From Halothiobacillus diazotrophicus (lineage in GTDB: Bacteria > Pseudomonadota > Gammaproteobacteria > Halothiobacillales > Halothiobacillaceae): a stretch of 64,000 nt of DNA. The notes below the pieces were generated by a model. That model searched no databases, was not told the origin of the DNA, and saw nothing but the letters and a program-made list of their open reading frames with translations. The position numbers and the translations under genes are program-made. The DNA is taken from contig NZ_CP016027.1 in NCBI RefSeq assembly GCF_001663815.1, forward strand, positions 682,001-746,000. The letters are read 5' to 3'. This document shows positions 35,381 through 50,958 of this stretch, in pieces. Position 1 is the stretch's first letter. The number at the start of each line of letters is the position of its first letter.

Positions 35381-38038
35381 GTGACCCAATTTCAAGATCA
35401 TGATCCGCAAGAAACCCGCGAATGGCTCGATGCCCTGGAGGCCGTCGTCGCCTTCGAAGGCACCGACAAGGCGCGTCATCTGATCGGCTCCTTGATTGAA
35501 GCGGCCCGCAAACACGGTATCGATACCCCTTACTCAGCTACCACGCCCTACATCAACAGCATCCCGACCGAGAAAGAGCCGCCCTACCCCGGTGACCGGC
35601 AGATCGAACAGCGCCTGCGCGCGCTCGTCCGCTGGAATGCGATGGCCATGGTGGCACGTGCGAACAAACATACGTCGGTCGGCGGGCACATCGCGTCCTA
35701 CCAGTCCAGCGCCACCATGTACGAAGTCGGTTTCAACCACTTCTTCAAGGGACCGGATCATCCGGAAGGCCCGGACATGGTGTTCTTCCAGGGCCACGCC
35801 GCACCCGGCATGTATGCTCGCGCCTTCCTTGAGGGGCGCATTTCCGAAGAACAACTGATCAACTTCCGTCAGGAAGCGCATAAGAAAGGCCTGTCCTCTT
35901 ACCCGCACCCCTGGTTGATGTCCGATTTCTGGCAGTTCCCGACCGTCTCCATGGGTCTGGGTCCGTTGATGGCGATCTATCAGGCGCGTTTCATGAAGTA
36001 CATGGACGGACGTGGTCTGACCAAGGCCAACACCCGCAAGGTCTGGGCGTTCCTCGGCGACGGCGAGATGGACGAACCCGAGTCCCTGGGCGCCATTGGT
36101 CTAGCCGTCCGCGAGAAGCTCGACAATCTGGTCTTCGTCGTCAACGCCAACCTGCAGCGTCTCGATGGCCCCGTGCGCGGCAACGGCAAGATCATCCAGG
36201 AACTGGAAGGCACCTTCCGCGGCGCCGGCTGGAACGTCATCAAGGTTCTTTGGGGTCCGGGCTGGGACGAACTGCTGGCCAAGGACACCTCCGGCAAGCT
36301 CATGCAGCGCATGATGGAAGTGGTCGATGGCGAATACCAGGCCTACAAGGCGAAGGATGGCGCCTTCGTGCGCGAGAACTTCTTCGGAAAGTACCCGGAA
36401 ACGGCGGAACTCGTGAAGAACATGACGGATGACGAAATCTTCTCACTCACCCGTGGCGGTCACAGCCCGCGCAAGATGTACGCAGCCTACAAGGCGGCCA
36501 CCGAACACAAGGGTCAGCCTACCGTCATCATCGCAAAGACCGTCAAGGGCTACGGCATGGGCCCGTTCGGCGAAGGCGCCATGACCGCGCACAACCAGAA
36601 GAAGCTCGACGTGAACGGCCTCAAGTACTTCCGTGACCGGTTTGGCCTTCCGATTTCCGACAGTCAGCTCGAGAACGAGGTCCCGTTCTACAAGCCGGAC
36701 GACAGCAACGAACTCATCAAGTATCTGCACGAACGCCGCCAAGCGCTCGGCGGCTACCTGCCCTCGCGTCACGATCGCGCCGAATCCCTGCCCACGCCGG
36801 CCCTCGAAGCCTTCGACATGATCCTCAAGGGCACGGGCGAGCGCGAAATGTCCAGCACCATGCTGTTCGGCCGGATTCTGGCCATCATCCTGCGCGACAA
36901 GGCGCTGGGTAAGCGCGTCGTCCCGATCATCCCCGACGAGGCGCGCACCTTCGGCCTCGAAGGCCTGTTCCGCCAGGTGGGTATCTATGATCCCGCAGGC
37001 CAGCTGTACGAGCCTGTCGATGCCGACCAGGTCTCTTGGTACAAGCAGGCAACCAACGGGCAGGTATTGCAGGAAGGCATCAACGAGGCCGGCTCCATGT
37101 CCTCCTGGCTGGCGGCGGCCACGGCCTATGCCAACTACGGCGAGGCCATGATCCCCTTCTACATCTACTACTCCATGTTCGGCTATCAGCGGGTGGGCGA
37201 TCTCGTCTGGCTGGGCGGTGACATGCGCGCCCGCGGATTCATCATCGGCGGCACCGCGGGACGAACCACACTGGAAGGCGAAGGCCTGCAGCACCAGGAC
37301 GGCCACAACCTCGTATTCTTCAGCGCGGTGCCAAACTGCAAGGCCTACGATCCGACGTACGGCTACGAAATGGCCGTCATCATTCGGGCTGGCCTGCAGG
37401 AAATGTTCACCGAGAAAAAGGATCTGTTCTACTACATCACCGCGATGAACGAGAACTACCCGCACCCCGCGATGCCAGAAGGCGTCGAGGAAGGCATTCT
37501 CAAGGGCCTGTACCCCCTGCGCACGTCCAAGGCCAAGCACAAGCCACGCGTTCAGCTTCTGGGTTCCGGAACGATCCTCCGCGAAGTCGAGCAGGCGGCC
37601 CGATGGCTCGAGGCCGACTGGGGCGTCACGGCCGACGTCTGGTCAGCCACGAGCTTTAGCGAGCTCGCCCGCGAAGGTCAGGAATGCGAACGGGAGAACC
37701 GCCTGCATCCCGACCAGGCCGCGCGAATTCCCTACGTCACCCAGACTTTGGCTACGACCAAGGGTCCGATCATTGCGGTGACCGACTACATTCATCTGTA
37801 CACGGAACAGGTACGCGCCTATATGCCCCGGCGTTATGTCACGCTCGGTACGGACGGCTTCGGTCGGTCCGACACACGCGAGGCGCTTCGCCGCTTCTTC
37901 GAAGTGGATGCCGCGCACGTCGTGGTTGCCGCGCTCAAGGCGCTGGTGGATGAAGGCACCCTGGATGCCAAGGTGGTCTCCGATGCCATCCAGCGGTACG
38001 GCATCGACCCCGACGTCGCGACGCCGCGTGCCCGCTGA
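35381..38038 (+). CDS. aceE: Pyruvate dehydrogenase E1 component (homodimeric type)
   Basis: A GTG start at 35381 with AAGGAG seven bases upstream gives 885 residues, against 887 in E. coli AceE. The thiamine diphosphate motif is clear: FLGDGEMDEPESLGAI with LVFVVNANLQRLDGPVRGNGK following. The VGGHIASYQSSATMYEVGFNHFF segment and the histidine-bearing loops needed for catalysis are present. It decarboxylates pyruvate and acetylates the lipoyl groups of E2. It is the first gene of aceE-aceF-lpd. Codon use is markedly GC-rich and regular, fitting a highly expressed gene. Confidence 0.97.
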   Translation: MTQFQDHDPQETREWLDALEAVVAFEGTDKARHLIGSLIEAARKHGIDTPYSATTPYINSIPTEKEPPYPGDRQIEQRLRALVRWNAMAMVARANKHTSVGGHIASYQSSATMYEVGFNHFFKGPDHPEGPDMVFFQGHAAPGMYARAFLEGRISEEQLINFRQEAHKKGLSSYPHPWLMSDFWQFPTVSMGLGPLMAIYQARFMKYMDGRGLTKANTRKVWAFLGDGEMDEPESLGAIGLAVREKLDNLVFVVNANLQRLDGPVRGNGKIIQELEGTFRGAGWNVIKVLWGPGWDELLAKDTSGKLMQRMMEVVDGEYQAYKAKDGAFVRENFFGKYPETAELVKNMTDDEIFSLTRGGHSPRKMYAAYKAATEHKGQPTVIIAKTVKGYGMGPFGEGAMTAHNQKKLDVNGLKYFRDRFGLPISDSQLENEVPFYKPDDSNELIKYLHERRQALGGYLPSRHDRAESLPTPALEAFDMILKGTGEREMSSTMLFGRILAIILRDKALGKRVVPIIPDEARTFGLEGLFRQVGIYDPAGQLYEPVDADQVSWYKQATNGQVLQEGINEAGSMSSWLAAATAYANYGEAMIPFYIYYSMFGYQRVGDLVWLGGDMRARGFIIGGTAGRTTLEGEGLQHQDGHNLVFFSAVPNCKAYDPTYGYEMAVIIRAGLQEMFTEKKDLFYYITAMNENYPHPAMPEGVEEGILKGLYPLRTSKAKHKPRVQLLGSGTILREVEQAARWLEADWGVTADVWSATSFSELAREGQECERENRLHPDQAARIPYVTQTLATTKGPIIAVTDYIHLYTEQVRAYMPRRYVTLGTDGFGRSDTREALRRFFEVDAAHVVVAALKALVDEGTLDAKVVSDAIQRYGIDPDVATPRAR

Positions 38039-38113
38039 TTTGCACCCGAACCATTCGCACTCCGCGTCCTATTCACGCGGAGCTCACGACTCAAGCCTAT
38101 GGAGCCATCACGC

Positions 38114-39448
38114 ATGACCGTGAAGTCAGTCACCCTGCCGGATATCGGCAACTACAAGGATGTACCCGTCATCGAAGTACTGGTTGCCGTTGGCGACCGT
38201 ATCGAGAAGGAACAATCCCTCATCACCCTTGAATCCGACAAGGCGACGATGGAAATCCCCTCCCCCTTTGCAGGGATTGTTCGACGCGTGATGGTCAAGA
38301 CCGACGACAAGATGAACATTGGCGACGTCATTGCCGAAATCGAAGCCACCGAAGAAGCCGCCGATCCGGCCCCCGCACCAGAAACATCGCCATCGGCTGA
38401 ATCTTCCCCTTCGACGCCGACCCCGTCCGAGGCGCCGCAACCGGTCCCTCCTGCAACCGCCCCAGTGCCGGCAACGGCTACAGCACCTGCGGCAGCACCC
38501 TCGTCCGAAAGTTATCCGGTCAACGCACCCACCAGTGGTGCCCGCTTCCATGCCAGTCCCTCCGTCCGGGCCTTTGCCCGGACGCTCGGCGCAGACCTGA
38601 GCAAGGTCGTTGGCACGGGCGTTAAGAATCGCATCCTCAAATCCGATGTGGAGGCCTTCGTCAAGCAGGCCCTGACCGCTGCCAGTGCTTCGCCTGGGAC
38701 CACGGGCGGCGCTGGCATTCCGCCGTTGCCCACCATCGATTTCAGCCAGTTCGGCGAAACCGAGACCGTACCGCTCTCACGGATTCAGAAGCGTTCGGGC
38801 AAGCACCTGAGCAGCTGCTGGCTGAACATCCCGCACGTCACCCAATTCGACGAAGCCGACATCACCGACCTTGAAGCCTTCCGCCAATCGCTCAAGACTC
38901 GCGCCGAAAAGGCCGGCGTCAAACTCACGCCGCTCGTGTTCATTCTGAAGGCCGTGGCGCGCGTCCTCGCGGAACAGCCGAAATTCAATGCCTCCCTCGA
39001 TGCCACCGGCGAGAACCTGATTCTCAAGAAATACATCCATATCGGTGTTGCCGTCGACACGCCCAACGGGCTTGTCGTACCCGTGATTCGCAATGTGGAT
39101 CAGAAGGGATTGTTCGCCCTATCCGCCGAGCTGGCCGAAGTCAGCAAGCGCGCGCGTGACGGCAAGCTCAGCCCGGACGACCTGTCCGGCGGCTGTTTCT
39201 CCATCTCCAGCCTCGGCGGCATCGGTGGAACGCAATTCACCCCGATCGTGAATGGTCCCGAAGTCGCCATTCTTGGCGTCTCGCGGGCGAAAATGGCACC
39301 GGTGTGGCAGGGCGACGCCTTCGAACCGAGACTCATGCTGCCGCTGGCACTCTCGTACGACCACCGTGTGATCGACGGCGCCCAGGGCGCGCGCTTCATC
39401 ACCGCACTTTCGAGCGTTCTGAGCGATCTGCGCGAACTGATTCTGTAA
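38114..39448 (+). CDS. aceF: Pyruvate dehydrogenase E2, dihydrolipoyl acetyltransferase, single lipoyl domain
   Basis: The ATG at 38114 (GGAG nine bases upstream) gives 444 residues. Residues 1-80 form one lipoyl domain with the modified lysine K43 in ESDKATMEI, followed by an Ala/Pro/Thr linker, the E1/E3-binding domain (about 145-185, SPSVRAFARTLGADLSKVVGTG) and the catalytic core ending with SYDHRVIDGAQGARF, which carries the catalytic His and Asp. E. coli AceF has three lipoyl domains; here there is one, and a second is on the Lpd subunit. It transfers acetyl groups to coenzyme A and forms the core of the complex. Confidence 0.96.
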   Translation: MTVKSVTLPDIGNYKDVPVIEVLVAVGDRIEKEQSLITLESDKATMEIPSPFAGIVRRVMVKTDDKMNIGDVIAEIEATEEAADPAPAPETSPSAESSPSTPTPSEAPQPVPPATAPVPATATAPAAAPSSESYPVNAPTSGARFHASPSVRAFARTLGADLSKVVGTGVKNRILKSDVEAFVKQALTAASASPGTTGGAGIPPLPTIDFSQFGETETVPLSRIQKRSGKHLSSCWLNIPHVTQFDEADITDLEAFRQSLKTRAEKAGVKLTPLVFILKAVARVLAEQPKFNASLDATGENLILKKYIHIGVAVDTPNGLVVPVIRNVDQKGLFALSAELAEVSKRARDGKLSPDDLSGGCFSISSLGGIGGTQFTPIVNGPEVAILGVSRAKMAPVWQGDAFEPRLMLPLALSYDHRVIDGAQGARFITALSSVLSDLRELIL

Positions 39449-39463
39449 GAAGGCACGCATTCC

Positions 39464-41227
39464 ATGGCTACGACTGAAACCCTGAAGCTCCCCGATATCG
39501 GCAATTTCGACAAGGTCGAGGTGATTGAGGTCCTGATCGCACCTGGCGACCTGATCGAGGCTGAAGCCTCCCTGCTGACCCTTGAGTCGGACAAGGCGAC
39601 GATGGAAATTCCCGCCCCCAAAGCCGGAAAGATCGTCGACGTATTGGTCAAGGTGGGCGACAAGGTCGGCAAGGACGATCCCATTGCCACCTTGGAGCCT
39701 GTGGCCGCTTCTGCGGATAGGCAAAGCACCGAAACGGAGCCGAAACCCATCGAAACGCCCGCTGCGACGCAAGCTGCGCAGGCCCCCACCCCCGCATCAA
39801 CAACGCAGGCCGACCATCACTGCGACGTCCTCGTGCTCGGTGCAGGCCCCGGGGGTTACACCGCGGCCTTCCGAGCGGCCGATCTGGGCAAGCAGGTCAT
39901 CCTCATAGAACGCTACGAGCAGATTGGCGGGGTCTGCCTGAACGTGGGCTGCATTCCCTCCAAGGCGCTGCTGCACGTTTCCAGCATTCTCAACGAGACC
40001 CGCGAGATGGCTGATCACGGCGTAACCTTCGCCGAACCGACAATCGACCTCGACAAGCTGCGCGGCTTCAAGAACGGCGTGATCAGCAAGTTGACGGGCG
40101 GCCTCAAGCAGCTGGCGAAGCAGCGCAAGGTCACCATCCTTCAGGGCGTCGGCCAGTTTTCCGGCCCCAACCTCCTGACCGTGACCGCAGCCGACGGCAG
40201 CCAAACCACGGTCGGCTTTACGAATGCGGTGATCGCCGCCGGCTCCCAGCCCGTCAAACTGCCCTTCATTCCCCATGACGACCCCCGTGTTATGGACTCC
40301 ACCGACGCCCTGGACCTTGCCGACATCCCGGCGCGGATGCTGGTGATCGGCGGTGGGATCATCGGCCTGGAAATGGCACAGGTCTATGCCTCGCTGGGCA
40401 CCAAGATCACCATCGTCGAGCTGGCCGACACCATCATTCCCGGTGCGGACAAGGACATGACCCGCCCGCTGCTCAAGGCCATCCGTAAGCGCTACGAGAA
40501 CATTTATCTCGGCAGCAAGGTCACCGCCGTCACGGCGACACCCGACGGTCTCGACGTCAACTTCGAAGGCAAGGACGCGCCTGCCACCGATCGCTTCGAC
40601 AAGATCCTCGTGGCGGTCGGCCGAGCGCCCAACGGCAAGAAGCTCAACCTTGAGGCAGCCGGGGTCAATGTGGACGATCGCGGCTTCATCGCCGTGGATC
40701 AGCGCATGCAGACCAACGTCCCGCACATCCATGCCATCGGCGACATCGTCGGCCAGCCCATGCTGGCGCACAAGGCGGTTCATGAAGGCAAGGTGGCTGC
40801 GGAAGTGATTTGCGGCCACCATGCCGCCTTCACACCCATCACCATTCCCAGCGTGGCCTACACTGACCCCGAAATCGCCTGGGCAGGTCAGACCGAAGAA
40901 CAACTCAAGGCCGCCGGTGTCGACTACGAAAAAGGCGCTTTCCCCTGGGCAGCATCGGGTCGGTCGCTCAGCCTCGGCCGCGACGAGGGGATCACCAAGG
41001 CCCTGTTCGACAAGGAAACGCATCGCCTGCTCGGCGTGGGCATCGTCGGCCCCAATGCGGGCGAACTGATCGCGGAAGCTGTCTTGGCCATGGAAATGGG
41101 TGCGGACATGACGGATATCGGGCTCACCATCCATCCGCACCCCACCCTGTCCGAAACCCTGGGCTTCGCAGCGGAAATGGCCGAGGGCACGATCACCGAC
41201 CTGATGCCACCCAAAAAGCGGGGTTGA
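39464..41227 (+). CDS. lpd: Pyruvate dehydrogenase E3, dihydrolipoamide dehydrogenase with N-terminal lipoyl domain
   Basis: A 587-residue protein, over 110 residues longer than E. coli Lpd (474). Residues 1-85 are a lipoyl domain with K44 in ESDKATMEI, then a Thr/Pro/Ala linker. The flavoprotein part begins CDVLVLGAGPGGYTAAFRAA, with the redox disulfide in GGVCLNVGCIPSKALL, an NAD-binding GGGIIGLEMAQVYASLG and the C-terminal active base motif HPHPTLSETL. It reoxidises dihydrolipoamide with NAD+. Lipoylated E3 enzymes are known from Neisseria and some other proteobacteria. It starts 16 bases after aceF. Confidence 0.97.
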   Translation: MATTETLKLPDIGNFDKVEVIEVLIAPGDLIEAEASLLTLESDKATMEIPAPKAGKIVDVLVKVGDKVGKDDPIATLEPVAASADRQSTETEPKPIETPAATQAAQAPTPASTTQADHHCDVLVLGAGPGGYTAAFRAADLGKQVILIERYEQIGGVCLNVGCIPSKALLHVSSILNETREMADHGVTFAEPTIDLDKLRGFKNGVISKLTGGLKQLAKQRKVTILQGVGQFSGPNLLTVTAADGSQTTVGFTNAVIAAGSQPVKLPFIPHDDPRVMDSTDALDLADIPARMLVIGGGIIGLEMAQVYASLGTKITIVELADTIIPGADKDMTRPLLKAIRKRYENIYLGSKVTAVTATPDGLDVNFEGKDAPATDRFDKILVAVGRAPNGKKLNLEAAGVNVDDRGFIAVDQRMQTNVPHIHAIGDIVGQPMLAHKAVHEGKVAAEVICGHHAAFTPITIPSVAYTDPEIAWAGQTEEQLKAAGVDYEKGAFPWAASGRSLSLGRDEGITKALFDKETHRLLGVGIVGPNAGELIAEAVLAMEMGADMTDIGLTIHPHPTLSETLGFAAEMAEGTITDLMPPKKRG

Positions 41228-41383
41228 TCGAACGTCCACAGGGGGTGAATGTTTCCGGTACATGACAAGGGAACAGCCCAGCAATCAGAGTTTTATCTTG
41301 ATAGATAGAAACGATTGAGTGGGGTTTCCCGCCAAAATTGGCTAGGCTTACCGCCCATTCCCATTCCATAGGATGCGTGTATT

Positions 41384-42175
41384 TTGACTGCCTACCTATT
41401 ATTCGCCCTGCTGGGTGCATTTTCCGGCCTTCTGGCCGGATTGTTGGGCATCGGCGGCGGACTCATCATTGTTCCCGTCCTCCTCTTCCTATTCCCGATC
41501 ATTGGCCTGGCAGACTCCGGTCACCTGGTACACATTGCCATCGGGACCTCATTGGCAGCCATTGTATTCTCCTCGATCTCATCCGTACTCGCCCACCATC
41601 GGCATGGCGGCGTGATGTGGTCCTTGTTTGCCAAAATAGTCGGCAGTGTGGTGATCGGGGCGATACTGGGCTCATCCATTGCGCACCTGCTACCGGGCGA
41701 AATCCTGAAGAAGGTATTCGGCGTCATCGAAATACTGATCGCCATCCAGATGGGTGTCGGGCGGCAGCCTTCAGCGAAGCGCAATCTTCCCGGCATCATT
41801 CCCCTGAATATTTTCGGCACGGGCGTCGGAGCAACGGCATCCATCATGGGCATGGGTGGCGGTGCACTGACGACGCCATTCTTTCTCTGGTGTAACGTAG
41901 CTGCACGGAATGCCATCGCGACCAGTGCCGCAATCGGACTGCCCACATCTGCCGCAGGCGCGTTGGGTTATGTGCTGACCGGTTGGGGCCAGAGCGGTTT
42001 GCCTGACTGGTCTTTCGGTTATGTCTATCTCCCCGCCCTGATCGGGATCGTCATCCCCAGCTTCATCTTCGCCCCTATTGGCGCGGGTTTGACACAACGC
42101 CTGCCCGCCAAGACCCTGAAACGAATTTTTTCGGTAGTCTTGGCCATTCTGGGCATCAACATGCTGGTGCACTGA
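41384..42175 (+). CDS. TauE/SafE-family membrane permease
   Basis: A 263-residue membrane protein with eight or so helices and two internally similar halves. Typical family segments are [24 protein letters not shown] at the start and [23 protein letters not shown] in the second half. Members export sulfite, sulfoacetate or other sulfur-containing organic anions. The start is a TTG at 41384 with AGGA upstream; no better start keeps the first helix complete. The stop overlaps the coaD start (TGATG), so the two are co-translated, although a functional link is not evident. Confidence 0.82.
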   Translation: MTAYLLFALLGAFSGLLAGLLGIGGGLIIVPVLLFLFPIIGLADSGHLVHIAIGTSLAAIVFSSISSVLAHHRHGGVMWSLFAKIVGSVVIGAILGSSIAHLLPGEILKKVFGVIEILIAIQMGVGRQPSAKRNLPGIIPLNIFGTGVGATASIMGMGGGALTTPFFLWCNVAARNAIATSAAIGLPTSAAGALGYVLTGWGQSGLPDWSFGYVYLPALIGIVIPSFIFAPIGAGLTQRLPAKTLKRIFSVVLAILGINMLVH

Positions 42176-42654
42176 TGAGAGTCGCTATCTACCCTGGCAC
42201 CTTCGATCCGATCACCCTGGGACACGTGGACCTGGCGCGACGGGCAACCCATCTGTTCGATCGTGTCATCGTCGCGGTTGCCGCAGCCTCGACGAAGTCA
42301 CCGCTCTTTACCCTGGAAGAACGCACCGAAATGGCCCGGATCGCGTTATTGGAGCTACCGAAAATAGAAGTGAAGCCCTTTTCCGGTCTGCTGGTCGATT
42401 TCGCGCGCGAAGAACAGGCCAGTTCGATCGTACGAGGCTTGCGCGCCGTCTCCGACTTCGAATACGAAATTCAACTGGCGGCAGTCAATCGACGCCTGGC
42501 CCCGGACATCGAAACCGTATTCCTCTCGCCTGCGGAAGAGTTGGGCTTCATTTCCTCGAGCATTGTGCGTGAATTGGCACGCCTGAAGGGCAATGTACAA
42601 GGTTTTGTGCCACCCCATGTTGCGGCGGCATTGGCGCGCGTGCACGCCAACTGA
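42175..42654 (+). CDS. coaD: Phosphopantetheine adenylyltransferase
   Basis: A 159-residue protein, the same length as E. coli CoaD. It has the nucleotidyltransferase start [16 protein letters not shown] (T/HxGH motif), the [12 protein letters not shown] substrate segment and the second nucleotide motif [10 protein letters not shown]. It adenylylates 4'-phosphopantetheine, the penultimate step of coenzyme A synthesis. The ATG overlaps the TauE/SafE stop. A ferredoxin gene follows, as is common in gammaproteobacteria. Confidence 0.97.
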   Translation: MRVAIYPGTFDPITLGHVDLARRATHLFDRVIVAVAAASTKSPLFTLEERTEMARIALLELPKIEVKPFSGLLVDFAREEQASSIVRGLRAVSDFEYEIQLAAVNRRLAPDIETVFLSPAEELGFISSSIVRELARLKGNVQGFVPPHVAAALARVHAN

Positions 42655-42679
42655 GGCAAAACGGCGCTATATTCTGTAG

Positions 42680-43144
<465 letters not shown>

Positions 43145-43151
43145 TCAGCAG

Positions 43152-43168
43152 TATCCGTCATCCGGATA
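43152..43168. terminator. Small hairpin after the ferredoxin gene
   Basis: TATCCG (43152-43157) and CGGATA (43163-43168) form a 6-bp stem with a 5-base loop between the convergent ferredoxin and carrier-protein genes. No T run follows on either strand, so terminator activity is uncertain. Confidence 0.3.
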
Positions 43169-43229
43169 AAGAGGAAATGCGAGCGTCGAAGCTGAACCGT
43201 TAGGCGATCACTTCGACCAGAGACGGATG

Positions 43230-44830
<1,601 letters not shown>

Positions 44831-44838
44831 TCAGCGAA

Positions 44839-45314
44839 TCAAGCAATATAATCGACTTGCATGATCTCGAAATTGCGTTTGCCGCCAGGCGTGGTCACGA
44901 CGACTTCATCCCCTACGGACTTGCCAACCAGCGCACGCGCGATGGGGGAATGCACGGAAATCATGTTGGACTTGATATCGGCCTCGTCGTCGCCAACGAT
45001 CTTGTAGGTGATTTCCTCGTCACTATCGACGTCCAGCACCTGGACGGTGGCGCCGAAGATCACCTTGTCGCCGGGCGGCATCCGGCTGACGTCGATGATG
45101 TTCGCATGGGACAGCTTCGACTCGATTTCCTTGATCCGCCCCTCGACGAACCCCTGCTCCTCACGAGCAGCATGATATTCGGCGTTTTCCTTCAGATCCC
45201 CAAGCTCGCGCGCCTCGGCAATGGCCTGGATAATCCGGGGCCGTTCCACGCTACGCAGATGCTTGAGTTCGGCTTCGAGTTTGGCCGCACCAGCGGCAGT
45301 CATCGGGGTTTGCA

Positions 45315-45315
<1 letters not shown>
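44839..45315 (-). CDS. greA: Transcription elongation factor GreA
   Basis: From the ATG that overlaps the carB stop (TAATG), the protein has 158 residues, identical in length to E. coli GreA. The N-terminal coiled coil contains [22 protein letters not shown], with the acidic tip residues that enter the RNA polymerase secondary channel, followed by the FKBP-like C-terminal domain. It rescues backtracked polymerase by stimulating transcript cleavage. AAGGAG lies about 11 bases upstream, inside carB. The carB-greA order is common in proteobacteria. Confidence 0.97.
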
Positions 45316-48548
<3,233 letters not shown>

Positions 48549-48607
48549 GGGTAATTCACAAATTTGCGGTCAGGGGCATCGTTCGGACGGATCCGGATGG
48601 GGCGGTA

Positions 48608-49741
48608 TCAGCGCTTGTGCGCGTCGATCTGTTCGACGAACTGATCGAAGAGCAGCCCGAGGTCATGCGGACCGGGGCTTGCCTCCGGGTGCCCCTGAAA
48701 GCTGAACGCCGGACAATCGGTTCGACGAATGCCCTGAAGGCTACCATCAAACAGCGAGCGATGGGTGGCCTTGAGATTGGCGGGCAGACTCGTTTCATCC
48801 ACCGCGAAACCATGGTTCTGGCTGGAGATGAACACCTTGCCGGACTCGATGTCCTGCACCGGGTGGTTCGCCCCATGATGGCCGAACTTCATCTTGAGTG
48901 TTTTCGCGCCGCTGGCCAGGGCGAGCAACTGATGCCCCAGGCAGACACCGAAGATCGGCACCTGATGCTTCAGCACTTCGGTAATGGCCTCGATGGCATA
49001 GTGACAGGCCGCAGGATCCCCCGGGCCATTGCCCAGGAGAATTCCGTCCGGGTTCATGGCCAGAACCTCTACGGCAGGCGTGGCCGCCGGCACCAGGGTC
49101 ACGCGGCAACCCCGGTCCACGAGCATACGGAGAATGTTGTGCTTGATGCCAAAATCCCAGGCCACGATTTCGCGCGTCAAGGGCGGGCGGCTCGGGGGAT
49201 TTTCCGGATCGAGGAACCAGGTACCCTGTTCCCACACGACCGTTTCGGGCGTCGTGACTTCCGGAACGAGATCCATCCCGTTCAATCCGGCAAAACCGCG
49301 CGCCTCGGCCAGGGCCCATTCAGGATCGAGGTTGTCGCCCACCTGAATGCAGCCATTCTGTGCGCCCTTGTCGCGCAATACGCGCGTCAGGGCACGGGTA
49401 TCGATGTCGGCGATGGCGATCAACCCATGGCGCTTGCAGTAGTCCGGCAGCGATTCACGAGCACGCCAGTTGCTGACGGCCGCCGAAGAATCACGAATCA
49501 CCAGGCCTGCGGTATGCACCGACAGCGACTCGGCATCGTCGTGGTTCACGCCGACGTTCCCGATGTGCGGGTAGGTCAGGGTCACGATCTGGCGGCGATA
49601 GGAAGGATCGGTCAGGATTTCTTGATAACCGGTCAACGCGGTATTGAACACCACCTCACCCACGGTTGATCCCGAGGCGCCAATGGACGTGCCATAAAAC
49701 AGGCTGCCATCTGCCAGAGCCAGTAGCGCAGTGTGTTTCAA
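48608..49741 (-). CDS. carA: Carbamoyl-phosphate synthase small (glutaminase) subunit, TTG start
   Basis: The 377-residue protein (E. coli 382) has the N-terminal CarA domain starting [14 protein letters not shown] and a class I glutamine amidotransferase domain with nucleophile cysteine in [14 protein letters not shown] and the His/Glu pair in [11 protein letters not shown]. It supplies ammonia from glutamine to CarB. The start codon is TTG at 49741, chosen because GGGAG lies seven bases upstream and the N-terminus then matches the family. A 6-bp hairpin abuts that ribosome binding site, suggesting translational control. Confidence 0.95.
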   Translation of the reverse strand: MKHTALLALADGSLFYGTSIGASGSTVGEVVFNTALTGYQEILTDPSYRRQIVTLTYPHIGNVGVNHDDAESLSVHTAGLVIRDSSAAVSNWRARESLPDYCKRHGLIAIADIDTRALTRVLRDKGAQNGCIQVGDNLDPEWALAEARGFAGLNGMDLVPEVTTPETVVWEQGTWFLDPENPPSRPPLTREIVAWDFGIKHNILRMLVDRGCRVTLVPAATPAVEVLAMNPDGILLGNGPGDPAACHYAIEAITEVLKHQVPIFGVCLGHQLLALASGAKTLKMKFGHHGANHPVQDIESGKVFISSQNHGFAVDETSLPANLKATHRSLFDGSLQGIRRTDCPAFSFQGHPEASPGPHDLGLLFDQFVEQIDAHKR

Positions 49742-49752
49742 GAAAAATCTCC

Positions 49753-49769
49753 CGTCTAACCGATAGACG
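49753..49769 (-). promoter_or_regulatory. Hairpin touching the carA ribosome binding site
   Basis: On the minus strand CGTCTA, loop TCGGT, TAGACG is a perfect 6-bp stem whose last G is the first G of GGGAG before the TTG start. An AT-rich segment further upstream (about 49795-49815) may hold the promoter. Confidence 0.35.
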
Positions 49770-49927
49770 AACGCGTTACCGCGGCAACCCGTTCATTTTG
49801 ATATTTATAATTGTGCAGACCCAAAGCGCGGCGCCGCAGCGCTGCCTGGTTCGAAGCAGGATATGGGCGGGAATTATGCCCGATTAACGCCATTTCTGTC
49901 CATGCGCGCCCGGTCTTGCGGCCGCCC

Positions 49928-50746
<819 letters not shown>

Positions 50747-50851
50747 TCAATAACTGACTAACAGGTTAGGCATCATACCGTGAATCGATGGCCTGCTGTG
50801 CGAACCACGGGCACCCCGACGCGTGCCAATTTCGCGATTGGCCGCACGCGA

Positions 50852-50890
50852 TCGACACCTGACCTCGATATCTGCTCTCGACATCTGACC
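50852..50890. repeat. Three contiguous 13-bp repeats between dapB and sseA
   Basis: TCGACACCTGACC (50852-50864), TCGATATCTGCTC (50865-50877) and TCGACATCTGACC (50878-50890) follow each other without gaps; the outer copies differ at a single base. They sit in the 224-base divergent intergenic region, 68 bases before the sulfurtransferase start. Binding sites for a regulator are one possibility. The rest of the region shows no gene; a 63-codon GTG frame over it is not supported. Confidence 0.55.
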
Positions 50891-50958
50891 CGGGATGAAA
50901 ATGCGATCTCGATCATTTATCTTTGAGATCCAGCCCACTTCCCTCTCGGTTCTTATTC

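Noticed and set aside
36443-37540. Open frame of 365 codons opposite aceE
   Set aside because: It is fully contained in aceE on the other strand, with no ribosome binding site and no protein family resemblance.
50747-50938. Small minus-strand gene in the dapB/sseA gap
   Set aside because: It begins with GTG only two bases after a purine run, overlaps the tandem repeats and has no protein-like composition.
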